DNA from: Ceratobasidium sp. AG-K
Taxonomy: Eukaryota > Basidiomycota > Agaricomycetes > Cantharellales > Ceratobasidiaceae
Assembly (NCBI GenBank): GCA_037039685.1
Contig: JAWNGF010000002.1
Coordinates: 6,076,001 to 6,140,000, forward strand
DNA length: 64,000 nt
Direction of reading: 5' to 3'
The notes below the pieces were generated by a model that saw only the letters and a program-made list of their open reading frames with translations, did not search any database and had not been told where the DNA came from. Below, in pieces: positions 12,704 through 23,000 of this stretch. The translations under genes and the position numbers were made by a program. The stretch's first letter is position 1; each line of letters starts with the position of its first letter.

Positions 12704-13017
12704 TGTATCCGTAGATTTAGTCTTTGCTAGCCGGACAGCGTATTTTACAGTGTATGTGTATTATTTTTGCATGAAACGTTCATTTACACCCCCTTCCGAA
12801 CCGTGTATTTAGACTGATCTGGGACTTGTGACTTCGACTGTCTCAGCCATTCTGGTTTAAAGTACTTATGTAATCATGCTTTCGATGTTTGATTTACCCC
12901 AAGCCAAATGCGCATACACCCCGCTTAGGTGACGGGAACGCAGGGCGGTGCAGTCGCTGGAGGCGGTATATCGTCTAATCTCTTTAGCTATGCGGGTTTA
13001 CCTCAACTAAAAGGATT
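12704..13017. other. Spacer before the copia insertion
   Basis: About 310 bases of 3' flank of the ATPase gene. No gene or clear signal is seen. The copia target site AAGCG follows at 13018-13022. Confidence 0.5.
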
Positions 13018-13022
13018 AAGCG

Positions 13023-13293
13023 TGTTGAATATTCAGTCTTATACGTGTATATATGCGTATCACGTGATTGTGTTCCACATGGACACGCGCTTCGGTAAAA
13101 ATTTTGTCCTCAGTTCTCTACTCTCAAGTAGTACGAGCTGAGGTATAGTTTAGATTTTATCTTTTATATTCATTTGCTTATATTACCTGTAGTTACATTG
13201 ATATCCAGGTATATATATGCGCAGTTCTCTACTCTCAAGTAGTACGAGCTGAGTTACATTGATATCCAGCCCAACACTGCGCTTATCTCAAAA
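13023..13293 (+). repeat. Copia 5' LTR
   Basis: Starts TGTTG. Its right edge is set by the match to the 3' LTR and by the target duplication, giving an end ...CTCAAAA rather than a perfect CA. Inside it, 13111-13142 is repeated at 13222-13253 and 13192-13208 is repeated at 13253-13269, so the LTR carries an internal duplicated module. Confidence 0.9.
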
Positions 13294-13307
13294 GGTTATG
13301 AGCCCTG
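13294..13307 (+). other. Copia primer-binding site, initiator tRNA-Met anticodon-arm type
   Basis: GGTTATGAGCCCTG directly follows the LTR and is the reverse complement of the anticodon stem-loop of eukaryotic initiator tRNA-Met (..CAGGGCUCAUAACC..). This is the half-tRNA priming arrangement known for Drosophila copia and yeast Ty5. The gag ATG (13298-13300) lies inside it. Confidence 0.8.
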
Positions 13308-14197
13308 GTAGCGTCAAAAGTGAAGAACCAGAGAACCCAGAAAACGCTGTAAACGTTACTACTACTACAATGGCATCGACCAATGCTTACCTTAGCAAGA
13401 AAACCTACAAGATCCCGCTCCTGAAGGACGACGGATCCAACTATAGCTCATGGAAGTTCCGCCAAACAACAGTCTTGCAAATTTGGGGACTGCTCAAGAT
13501 CACGTATGGCACAGAAACGCCGCCTGAACCGCTCACCAAGACCAAGAAAAAGGACTCTGCCAAAGTATCAGCCAATAAAATCGAAATTGAACAATGGCAG
13601 AAGCGAGACAACAACGCATTTGCTCAGATTACCCTGAATATGGAAGACAGAGTGATGGCCAACGTGATTGAGACGACATCGACGCACAAAGCATGGACAA
13701 AAGTTGTGAAACGCTGGGAAGGAAAAGGAATGCAATTGCTATCCTTTTACTATCAGCAATTCATGAGTGCAAAAATCGAGGAGGAAGAAGACTTATCTGC
13801 CGGGTTTAACAACATCCGATTGATTGCCTCCAAGATGAAGACACTTGGAGAAGCAGTGACTGACCTTATGCTCGCGCAAGTCTTCATGAATGCGCTCCCC
13901 CCGTCCTATGCAATTGTCAGCACGGTCATCCAGACATCCACTCAGACCGGCCTCATCACGCCCGACATGGTTGTCAAAGCGGCATTAGCTGAAGAAGAAC
14001 AACGGAAGACAGGAGGCGGACTCACAGCGATGTTTGCTCAAGCCCCAAAGCCAAAATCCAAGAAACCGAGCAACCCAAAAGGGAAGAAAAAGGCCAAAGG
14101 CCCCCTATGCGACAACTGCGCCAAACCCGGGCACACCAAGAAGGAATGCTGGGCAAGAGGAGGCGGAGCCAAAGGGACCGGACCACACCAAAAGTGA
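13298..14197 (+). CDS. Copia Gag with CCHC zinc knuckle
   Basis: Starts at the ATG inside the primer-binding site and reads 299 residues to a TGA at 14195-14197. It contains the copia-type Gag core (NYSSWKFRQTTVLQIWGLL ... AWTKVVKRWEGKG ... ALPPSYAIV), a basic stretch rich in KPK/KKAKG, and a zinc knuckle CDNCAKPGHTKKEC near the end. The terminating TGA is in the same frame as the downstream protease/integrase, so the ancestral product was probably a Gag-Pol polyprotein and this stop is likely a mutation. It is part of a defective element. Confidence 0.8.
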   Translation: MSPGSVKSEEPENPENAVNVTTTTMASTNAYLSKKTYKIPLLKDDGSNYSSWKFRQTTVLQIWGLLKITYGTETPPEPLTKTKKKDSAKVSANKIEIEQWQKRDNNAFAQITLNMEDRVMANVIETTSTHKAWTKVVKRWEGKGMQLLSFYYQQFMSAKIEEEEDLSAGFNNIRLIASKMKTLGEAVTDLMLAQVFMNALPPSYAIVSTVIQTSTQTGLITPDMVVKAALAEEEQRKTGGGLTAMFAQAPKPKSKKPSNPKGKKKAKGPLCDNCAKPGHTKKECWARGGGAKGTGPHQK

Positions 14198-16843
14198 CAA
14201 GCCGCTAAGTCAACTGAATCAAAAACGAGCAAATCAAGTAACGCACCTAAAACCGAATTGGCAAAAGTGGTCCTCACAGCCAAAGAACCCAATGATATGC
14301 CATTGATATATGCAATGCCAGCCGTGGACAATCAGTCAGCTAGAGACACGTGGCTGCTCGATTCAGGAGCGTCAAAACACATGACACAAAATCGAGAATG
14401 GTTTTCGACTTACCGACCTCTGGTACCACCAATTGCCGTTTGAGTGGGCAACGGGAATATGATAAATGCAACCGGAATTGGCCATGTCCAGCTTACGCTA
14501 CGCAACGGAACCCGTAAGGAGACCAACATGTCGATTGACAGTGTATTGCATGTACCGGGACTTCATGCCAGTCTGATGTCCGTCAAACAACTCGCCAAAC
14601 GTGGCACTTTTGTTCTTTTTGGCAAAAGTGAGGCAAGACTCCTGGCAAACAATGGCCGTGGACCCAAGATCGGCTACGCACGTGAGTTAGGCGTCAAACT
14701 TTACCGACTAAATGCACGCATTAAACACACAGAACCAACCACCCATGTTGCCATTGTCGAATTGGAGAACCTGAACAATGAGGATGACCTAGAAGCAAGC
14801 AAATTCATTGCATATACAGCTAGTCACATTGCCCGAGCCAATCTACATACCTGGCATCATCGCCTAGGACACATAAACTACAAGTATGTCCTAGATATGG
14901 TCAGAAAGGGTGTCATACAAGGGATGGACATTGTAGGCAGTTGCTTACCGCCGCAATCACAATGCAAGCCGTGCCTCAAAGGCAAGCAAACCCGCGCCCC
15001 ATTTCCAACGTCAACAAATCGAGCGTCCAATGTACTTGAGTTACTCCATAGCGATCTACATGGGCCCACCGCCGTTCAAGCCATTCAAGGTTATCAGTAC
15101 TTTGCTGTCACAATTGACAACAAGTCCCACAAGATATTTGTTCACTTACTTAAGCATAAAAACGACTATGCGAATCACTTCAAGGAGTTGAAACTGTCAA
15201 TCAAGAATCTGACGGGCAAGCGGATCAAGCACTTACAAACGGACGGCGGAGGCAAATATGCATCAAACGCTTTTGAAGCATGGCTGAAATCGCACGGAAT
15301 TGAGCACCAGAAGACCAAGGCGGATTCTTCAGCGAGCAATGGCGTAGCAGAGCAAGCAATTTGTACATTAAACAATAGTCAACAAGCGATGCAAGCGGAT
15401 GCAGACTTACCTGACAGATATTGGGGACTTGCAATCATTCACGCCGCATACATCTGGAATGTAATGCCAAAACAATTGCTTGACGGTAAAACCCCGGACG
15501 AAATTTTCACGGGCAAGCTACCCAATGTCTCCCAACTCCACACCTTTGGCTGCAAGGCATGGGCTCAAGTACCCAATGGTCAACGTACCAAGCTACAGGC
15601 AAGATCAATCGAGTGTACTTACCTTGGATTTGCCCCAAATCAAAAGGCACATATTCTCATTCAGCGCTCAATTGGTTGCGTAATCACCTCACGTGACATC
15701 ATATTTGATGAGGGAGGCAAGACGCAACAACTCGTGATAATTGAAGATTTCGAGGACGAGTTCCCAGAACAAGTGGGCGATCAGGAGCACCAGGAGCCAA
15801 CGCCTGAAATCATCATCGAGCCAGAGCCAGTAAGCCAACAAGAATCTGATGCCAAGCCGACGAGCAATTCCCCCATCGAGCCAGAGCCGCCAGCAAAACA
15901 GCCTGAGCCTCCACGTCAATCAGGTCAAGCTACTAGACCGCCACTACGATACGGAGCTGAAGTGGGCACGCAGAACGAGACTGCCATGCAAACCAATAAG
16001 CCAATGACCAAGAGCGCCCTAAATGCGCTAATTGAACATCCCCCTGACACCTATGCCAAAGCTATGGCACGACCAGACGCCAATCTATGGCTCGAAGCTA
16101 TGATCAAAGAAATCAAATTGATTACCAAGCATAAAGTTTGGAAACCGGCTGATAGACCGACTCACAAAAGGGTCATCAAATGTTGCTGGGTGTATGCATA
16201 TAAGCGCGACATTGATGGCAAAATCCTCAAATACAAAGCCCAACTTGTTGCCAAGGGTTTCCTTCAAGCTCCAGGTGTCAATTATGTTGAGATCTCGTTG
16301 CCAGTGGCCGCATCGGACGCATATAGGGTGCTTTTCAGCATTGTCGCGAGCAAAGACCTCGAGCTCCTTCAGCTCAACATCAAAACGGCGTTCCTACACG
16401 GCGTTGTTAAGGAAGAGCTCTACATGGAGCAACCCAAGGGATTTGCCGAAGGTGATCACGTCTGGCAACTCGTTAAAGTGTTATACGGTCTGAAACAAGC
16501 TGCTCGAGCATTCTACCTTTGACTTAAGGAGGTTCTCGAAGCAATCGGATTCACAAGAACCAAAAGCGACCACGCCGTATTCATTCAGCGGGATGGCAAT
16601 AATTTAGCGATAATTTTAGCTCATGTGGACGACATGCTCCTAGCCAGCAAACCTCTCTCGTTTCTAGAGGAAATCAAGTCGAAAATGCGCAAATCGTTCG
16701 ACATTGTCGATCTAGGCCAGGCACGCATGTTCGTCGGAGTTGAAATCAAGTGCAATTGCGCTGCTGGCAGGCTCAAAATTTGTCAAAAACGGTACATTAG
16801 CAACATATTAGCTTGATTCAGCATGACCGAGTCCAAGCCATGG
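14198..16843 (+). pseudogene. Copia pol, 5' part (protease, integrase, RT), with in-frame TGA stops
   Basis: Continues the gag frame. The protease motif is WLLDSGASKHMT. The GAG-pre/HHCC zinc region is HHRLGHINY...CKPCLKGKQ. The integrase core is SDLHGP ... LQTDGGGKYAS ... NGVAEQ; the second block is diverged from the usual DNGGE. RT follows from VWKPADRP to HVDDMLLASK. In-frame TGA stops lie at 14441-14443, 16520-16522 and 16814-16816. The frame is cut at 16843 by the gypsy insertion and resumes at 29995 (or 29990, counting the duplicated target). Not functional. Confidence 0.88.
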
Positions 16844-17258
16844 TGTCATGAGCTGACTAAGCTCAGACATTTTATTCTGATTTTATATCTTTTTTTCCGA
16901 ACACTTTCCTTTTTTGGTACAATTGTCCTCTGGCGCTTAACTTGTATCATGTGATGTATTTGTCTTTTCATTTGATATTGGTGATACTTCCGGAACTTCC
17001 AGAATGTCGAGTCATACCTCTTATCTTGCTTATCATCGGTTGTACTCGGCTTTCCCACACTGATATATGATGACGTGGCCTTGATCTCACGTGTATATAA
17101 ACCCAGAGGTCAAGCCGGTTAACGACAAGGCTTGACCTCCTCTCCACTAGGACTTGCCTAATTCAATCCTCTTACTTATCACCACTCCTTGGGTTCAAAG
17201 ACTTATCTAAGTCGAACCCCTTAACCTTATATATACCTAATTAACCCAAGTCGGGACA
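16844..17258 (+). repeat. Gypsy LTR A
   Basis: 415 bp, begins TGTCATGAGC and ends GTCGGGACA (TGTC..GACA termini). Contains a TATA box at 17094-17100 and an 11-bp inverted pair GAGGTCAAGCC / GGCTTGACCTC around the predicted transcription start. Nearly identical to LTR B. Confidence 0.93.
17094..17100 (+). promoter_or_regulatory. TATA box of gypsy LTR A
   Basis: TATATAA, 33 bases upstream of AAGGCTTGACCT (17127-17138). The usual TATA-to-start distance puts the RNA 5' end at that motif, which matters because the motif is complementary to the primer-binding site. Confidence 0.6.
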
Positions 17259-17260
17259 TT

Positions 17261-17272
17261 AGGTCAAGCCTT
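17261..17272 (+). other. Gypsy primer-binding site, predicted self-priming
   Basis: AGGTCAAGCCTT begins two bases after LTR A. It is an exact 12-nt reverse complement of AAGGCTTGACCT at 17127-17138 in the same LTR, where transcription should start. In Tf1 and related chromoviruses the RNA 5' end folds back on the PBS and is cleaved to make the primer. The match here is of that kind. I did not find a tRNA 3'-end match. Confidence 0.7.
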
Positions 17273-17689
17273 CCTAGCATTGGCTTTAAGCCCCTGCTTT
17301 TCCACCAAGTAGATAGAACGTACACGGGAAAACGGGCATAGTACAACGGACGAAGAGCTATACTTGATATAGACCAGTAGTCCCACGTCGCTATACGCTG
17401 TCAGTGAACCCAATCGTTATCCTATTTCGGGTCATAGCGGCTTTAGGCAGCTAAATACACCCTCACTCTGTTATACACTGTCGCTATCACGCCCGCCCAA
17501 GGCTGTTGATAACTGATAAGATCAGATAAGGAGTATATAAAGCAAAAGCTTAGCGTCTAGCACCCTTCACATCCAAATCAACATCTCGAGGAAGCCAGAT
17601 CCTCTCAAGCGAAACTAGAAAGTGGTCGGAGCACCACCCAAGTTAACACTCTCATCCATCAAGAACCCCATCAACCCGTCGTTTCCACC

Positions 17690-18354
17690 AGTACGCACTG
17701 AAAAGGAACTAATTAGTAACTAACTAATTAACCTTAAAAGTGTTCCCCGCATTTTTTAGCCTCTGCAAAGCAGTCTTTAGACTAAAGGACTTCGTACTTG
17801 ATCTAGACACCAAAGTCGACGAATTAAACAGTCGAATTGAAGTACTAGAAGAAGATCAAGTTGAACAAGCAGAGGATCTAAGGGTCAAACGTACCAGAAA
17901 CGACGAAAACCACAATCAACTCGAAGCCGATTATCAATCCCTCCATTCAAGGCTCGAGTTCATCGAAATTAACCTCGACAATACAAACAAGCAACAAGCC
18001 GATCAAGATCGTGTCCAAAGCATAAATCTAGCGGACACTAATATTGAAGTCGAGCGATTGCAAGAACAAACCCGTGTCTTGATCAAAAACTGCGACCAAC
18101 TTATAAAAATCCAAGAAAAACACACTCGAAAGGTCGAAAATCTCATCAGCAACAACAAACGTCAGTGGCGTACTATCGAAACCCTTAAAGACAAAATCAA
18201 GGGCAAATACTGTCATCAAGCAGCAGAAGTGCGTATTCCTATTAATCAGGATTACCGCCTTCTAAATCACCTTAATACTATCGCACCCAACCCTTTTCAG
18301 TGGGACCAAGACCTCGACTCACACAGGAACAACACAGGGAACAACTTAGACTAG
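17690..18354 (+). CDS. Predicted coiled-coil protein upstream of gypsy gag; start codon formed by splicing
   Basis: From 17741 to a TAG at 18352-18354 runs an open frame of 203 codons that contains no internal ATG. Upstream, GTACGC (17691) to AAAAG (17740) forms a 50-nt intron candidate with a TAACTAAC branch-type motif. Splicing joins ...CCACCA to TGTTCCCC, creating ATG in a CCACCATGT context, in frame (M-F-P-A-F-F-S-L). The product is highly charged and heptad-rich (LDTKVDELNSRIEVLEED, QLEADYQSLHSRLEFIE, LQEQTRVLIKNCDQLIKIQE), i.e. a long coiled coil. Gypsy copy 2 keeps only the distal part. Role unknown; it might be an accessory structural protein made from a spliced RNA. The intron is unproven. 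Confidence 0.45.
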
Positions 18355-18551
18355 AGTCCCTAAAACTCTTTATTGAAGACGTTCATCGTAACTACATATA
18401 CGAACAGTACAACGAACTAGGAGTAATCAACGCGTTGTTCTTGGAAGACGAAAATCTTGAATTGATTTTTTTGAGAAGTTTGCGCATCATTAAAGACAGA
18501 AGGGTTCGAAGAAGAATCTGTGATATTTTGTACGGTCTGGGATCCCAATAA
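18301..18551 (+). CDS. Second gypsy leader frame without ATG
   Basis: An open frame in the -1 phase overlaps the end of the coiled-coil frame and runs to a TAA at 18549-18551. It is charged and leucine-rich (REQLRLESLKLFIEDVH ... DRRVRRRICDILYGLG) and has no methionine. Gypsy copy 2 keeps the same open frame at 24502-24752 with few changes, which suggests coding. It must be reached by splicing or frameshifting from the upstream frame; for example GTGCGT at 18229 with CACACAG ending at 18326 would join the frames. That junction is a guess. Confidence 0.35.
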
Positions 18552-18578
18552 ATCTACCTGTTTTTTCCCCACTCCGAT

Positions 18579-19931
18579 ATGTCAAGAGCCCCATCACCTG
18601 GTCAAGGAGGATTTACCCAAATCTCAGCAACATCCGGACCCGAGGTAGTTGCACATGCAATCAATGCCTTAATAGACGAAGTGCGAAAAATTAACGGCCA
18701 TATTAATGCCTTAAATGGTATCACCTCTACCCTAGAACAGGGGATCGACAATAACATCGCAGATATCCACGCAATTCAAAATCAAACTGCACAAATCGCA
18801 CCCCTTCACCAATTAATGAATGCAGTGTCCCAGTCACTTGCAAACCTAGGGGCAACACCCTCTACCACCGCGTCAACAACCACCCCAGGATACAAACTCA
18901 AAATGCATCCCCCAGAAGAATTTTCTGGAGAGGTAGATAAATTTGACGAGTTTAAGTCGCAATGTACCTTGTACATAAATCATACGTCGCCACAAGCAAC
19001 CACAGAACAAAAAATCACGTATATCATGGGTTATTGCAAGGGACCTGCCTATGTATGGATGCAACCTGGAATTGATGTAGACACAGCAAGAAGAGGAGCA
19101 ACAACTTGGCTACACGACATGGATGAATTCTGGAACAAAATGCAAGCCAGATTTGGCGATGTTCACAAGATTGACCGATATAGACAATTATACAAGAAAT
19201 TGATCCAGAAGAACTCTGTCCAAGATTACCTACGAGACTTCGTCACTTATTCATTGGTACTTGGGTACACTGATCGAGTACTTCGTGATGATTTCTATGA
19301 TGGTCTTAAGGATGAAATCAAGATGGCCATGGTGTCACAGAACTTTAAACCCCATGAAGTGACAAGGACATTCAACCAAGTTCGCGAAAGAGCCCTGGAA
19401 ATTGATTCCACAATGAATGCTATTAATGCACCAAAGAAGCTGCAAAGCCCACAAACCACCACTTCGAAACAAAATACTTCCAAGACAACCCCAAGTACTC
19501 CAAACGCCTCACTAAGTCAAAGGTTCAATGTAAACGATCGAGTCTTTATGTCGAAACCTACAGGGGGGGTGCAATACGGCAAAATCTCAAGCATTACCCG
19601 AAACGCCAAGGGCCGTCCAGTTCCACAGATCTCCTGGGATGATGGGACAAAAGGAAATGTCCCTTTTGGAGTAATTCAAAGAGACACCCGAACCAGTAAC
19701 CTCAACGCTCCTACCATCCAAACACCCAAATCGTCCACTCCTGCTAAAGACCCTAATGCAATGGATCTTGATGGAAAAGGAAAAGGACCAATGATCTGCT
19801 TCACCTGCGGCGGTAAAGGACACTCAGCAAGAGTCTGTCCTTCCAAGAACACAGCATCAGGGTTTGAAGCCCAGATTGAAGAAATCTCTTCAGACATCGA
19901 ATCGGGAAAAGATGTCACTGAGGCTTATTAA
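18579..19931 (+). CDS. Gypsy Gag, copy 1
   Basis: Intact 450-residue frame from ATG 18579. Parts: N-terminal helical region (VAHAINALIDEVRKINGHI), the retrotransposon Gag capsid core (PPEEFSGEVDKFDEFKSQC ... MQARFGDVHKIDRYRQLY ... YLRDFVTYSLVLGY), and a small beta-rich segment FNVNDRVFMSKPTGGVQYGK...ISWDDGTKG at about 305-360. A zinc knuckle CFTCGGKGHSARVC follows near residue 408. Copy 2 has the same length and organisation. At 19904-19910 the frame reads tcG GGA AAA, a possible -1 slippery site just before the stop; pol lies in the -1 frame downstream. Confidence 0.88.
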   Translation: MSRAPSPGQGGFTQISATSGPEVVAHAINALIDEVRKINGHINALNGITSTLEQGIDNNIADIHAIQNQTAQIAPLHQLMNAVSQSLANLGATPSTTASTTTPGYKLKMHPPEEFSGEVDKFDEFKSQCTLYINHTSPQATTEQKITYIMGYCKGPAYVWMQPGIDVDTARRGATTWLHDMDEFWNKMQARFGDVHKIDRYRQLYKKLIQKNSVQDYLRDFVTYSLVLGYTDRVLRDDFYDGLKDEIKMAMVSQNFKPHEVTRTFNQVRERALEIDSTMNAINAPKKLQSPQTTTSKQNTSKTTPSTPNASLSQRFNVNDRVFMSKPTGGVQYGKISSITRNAKGRPVPQISWDDGTKGNVPFGVIQRDTRTSNLNAPTIQTPKSSTPAKDPNAMDLDGKGKGPMICFTCGGKGHSARVCPSKNTASGFEAQIEEISSDIESGKDVTEAY

Positions 19932-20011
19932 GGAGCCAAGTACTCGGTGATATTTTAGCTAGTACTATGGATGAACTAGAAATCATGTCAATATCAAATG
20001 AAAACCAATAA

Positions 20012-23000
20012 TACCTTGATTTCACCGCTCATCCACTAGCTACGGCTCCTGATTCTAAGTCAATTAACAGATCAAAAAGATTCTCTGGACAAGCACTCCT
20101 CGACTGCGGCGCAACCTCCTGTTTCATCAACCCTTCCCTAGCAAAAGAGGCAAACCTTCCCCTTTTCCAACACAAAAAACCAAAGACTCTGCGGGTTATA
20201 GACGGACGAGAAGTCTCGTCTGGAAAAGTCACCCACTACACCAAATTTAAGCTTACAATGGGAACACATTCCAGCGAAATAGAATGTCATGTCACAAACA
20301 TTGGGAGACATCCTATCGTACTCGGGATGTCATGGCTCAAGAAACATAACCCACAAATTAATTGGAAAAATAGGACAATTGCATACACAAGCGAATTCTG
20401 CTCAAAAAACTGCCTAGAAGTCCCATCTACGCTCCAAATCGCAGCAGAAACTATATTACCAGAGGAATACAAAGAGTTCGCGGATGTGTTCGACGAGTCC
20501 AGATTAGAAGAACTCCCACCTCACAGGCCAACTGACATTACGCTCGACCTCTTACCAGAAGCTAAACTAAAGCATGGCCCTATTTACAAAACATCCCCAG
20601 CTGAAGACAAAGAAATGAAGAAAGTACTAGAAACCCTTATCCGAAGGGGACACATTCAGATTTCTAAGTCTCCTTTGGCTTCCCCGGTTCTGTTTGTCAA
20701 AAAACCACATCCAGAAGATCCAAACAACCCAGAATTACGCTTTTGCGTTGACTACAGATATGTGAATTCGCTATGCAAATTCAACGCAAGTGGAATACCT
20801 CTATTGGACCAATGGTTAAGGGCCCTGGAAGGATTTGTCATTGGCACCACTCTAGACTTGGCACAAGGATTCCATCAAACCCAAATAGCAGCAGGCCATG
20901 AATGGAAAACAGCATTCAAAACTCAATACGGCATGTACGAATGGAAAGTCATGCCCTTTGGTCTCAAAAACGCCCCATCAAGCTTCCAGTCCCTAATGAA
21001 CTCTATATTCAGGGACATTATGGGGGTTTTTGTACTCGTATACATTGATGATATCTTTGTTTTTTCCAAACGAGTCGAAGATCATCCAGGACACGTGAAA
21101 GAGGTGCTAAGAAGACTAAGGGAACACAAGCTGATCGCGAAATTGAGGAAATGCAAATTCCACCAGACCAAACTGGACTGGGTAGGATTGGTCATTTCCA
21201 ATAAAGGAATTGAAATGGATCAGGAAAAGGTCACGGCGGCTATGAATTGGAAAGCTCCCAAAAACGTCAAACAAGTTCAAGAATTCCTAGGATTTGTCAA
21301 TTTCTATTGAAGATTCATTCAAGACTTTGCCGGCAAAGCCAGACCTCTGTACAACCTACTTAAGAAGGATCAAAAGTGGCAGTGGACAAGCAAAGAACAA
21401 GAGGCCATGAATGCACTAAAAGAAGCTCTAAAAGTGGCACCAGTAATGATGCAGCCCGATCAGAATAAGGAATTTTTCCTCGAAACAGACGCGTCGGGAT
21501 TTGCCACAGGAGCAGTTTTATCTCAGAAGGATGAAGAAGGGAAACTACACCCTGTAGCTTTTCTTTCTAAATCACTAAATCTGGCTGAGCAAAACTATGA
21601 TATTTTCGACAAAGAACTATTGGCAATAATTAGAGCTTTCAAAGAATGGCGGCACCTACTTCAAGGCACAGAAAAAGCTGTTCAAGTAATAACAGATCAC
21701 AAAAATTTGGAATACTTCTCATCATCCAAACAATTGAATCAACGCCAAATCCGCTGGATGAATTTCTTGGTGGACTTCAACTTCCAAATCTTATACAGGC
21801 CAGGGAGCCAAAACAAAAAAGCAGACATTCTCTTGAGGCAATACAACCTAGAACCTTTGGGGGGGGTAGAGAACCAAGTTCTCCTCAAACCAGACATTTT
21901 TATTTCGGCTATTACCCCTGACCAGGAAATTAACGATCTAATCAGAGAAGCAATCCTTGAAGATCCCAGATTAGAGGAAGCCCACAATAAGCTGAGAAAC
22001 GGAGAAAAAGTCAAGGACTGGGAATACAGAGAAGGACTCCTAATGTTCAAAGGAAAGATCTTTGTCCCCAAGGATGAAACCGTCAGAAACCTGATATTGG
22101 AATCACGCCATGACAATATTACAGCTGGGCATCCTGGACAAGCAAGAACATTGGAATTGGTTTCCAGAACTTACTACTGGCCAACCATGAAGAAATTTGT
22201 CAACTCTTATGTGTCACACTGTGAAACATGCATTCGAGTTAAACCATCGAACCAACTCCCCACAGGATTACTGCGTCCTTTACATATTCCTGAGAGACCT
22301 TGGGAAGAGATCTCCTATGACATGATTGTAGGGCTCCCAGAATCAGAAGGATATGACGCAATCTTAACAGTAGTAGATTGGTTCTCCAAGATGGCACACT
22401 ATCTCCCTTGCAAATCAACGGCCACAGCAGTAGACATAGCCAATATTTTTGTCGCAAACATTTGGAAACTTCACGGCACTCCAAAGGCAACAGTCTCGGA
22501 TAGAGGATCCACTTTCAACTCAAAGTTCATTGGGCATCTATACAAACGGTTAGACGTAAAACCTACCTTCAGCACAGCGTACCATCCAAGGACAGACTGT
22601 TGTGAGCTAGCTCACTAAATCGGACTCGCCCGTCGTCTCGCCCGCCTGTCTCCTTCTTTACGTTACTTTCCCGTTTCTGTTTGCCGCGTTGCCGCCTTCT
22701 TGTGGTTACTCTGTTACATTGTGTAACGCGGCTGTGCTTTGTACGAGTCATGTCTGTTCATACAGCATGACTCACATGGACACTCCTGACTGGTTGACTG
22801 CGTTGACTCATGTGGCTGCGCCTTGTATGACTCGGCCACTCTGTGAATATATATAGAGGACCAACAAGCCTGGAAACCCCAGCTTGTTTTGTCTCGTCAA
22901 AGCATCCCCTTTGAGTGACACTTAGAACCACCCCTACCCTCAAGAGCCTACAGACACTTAAGTGTGTTGCGGTTCAAGAGGTCACTTAGGACTTAGTGCC

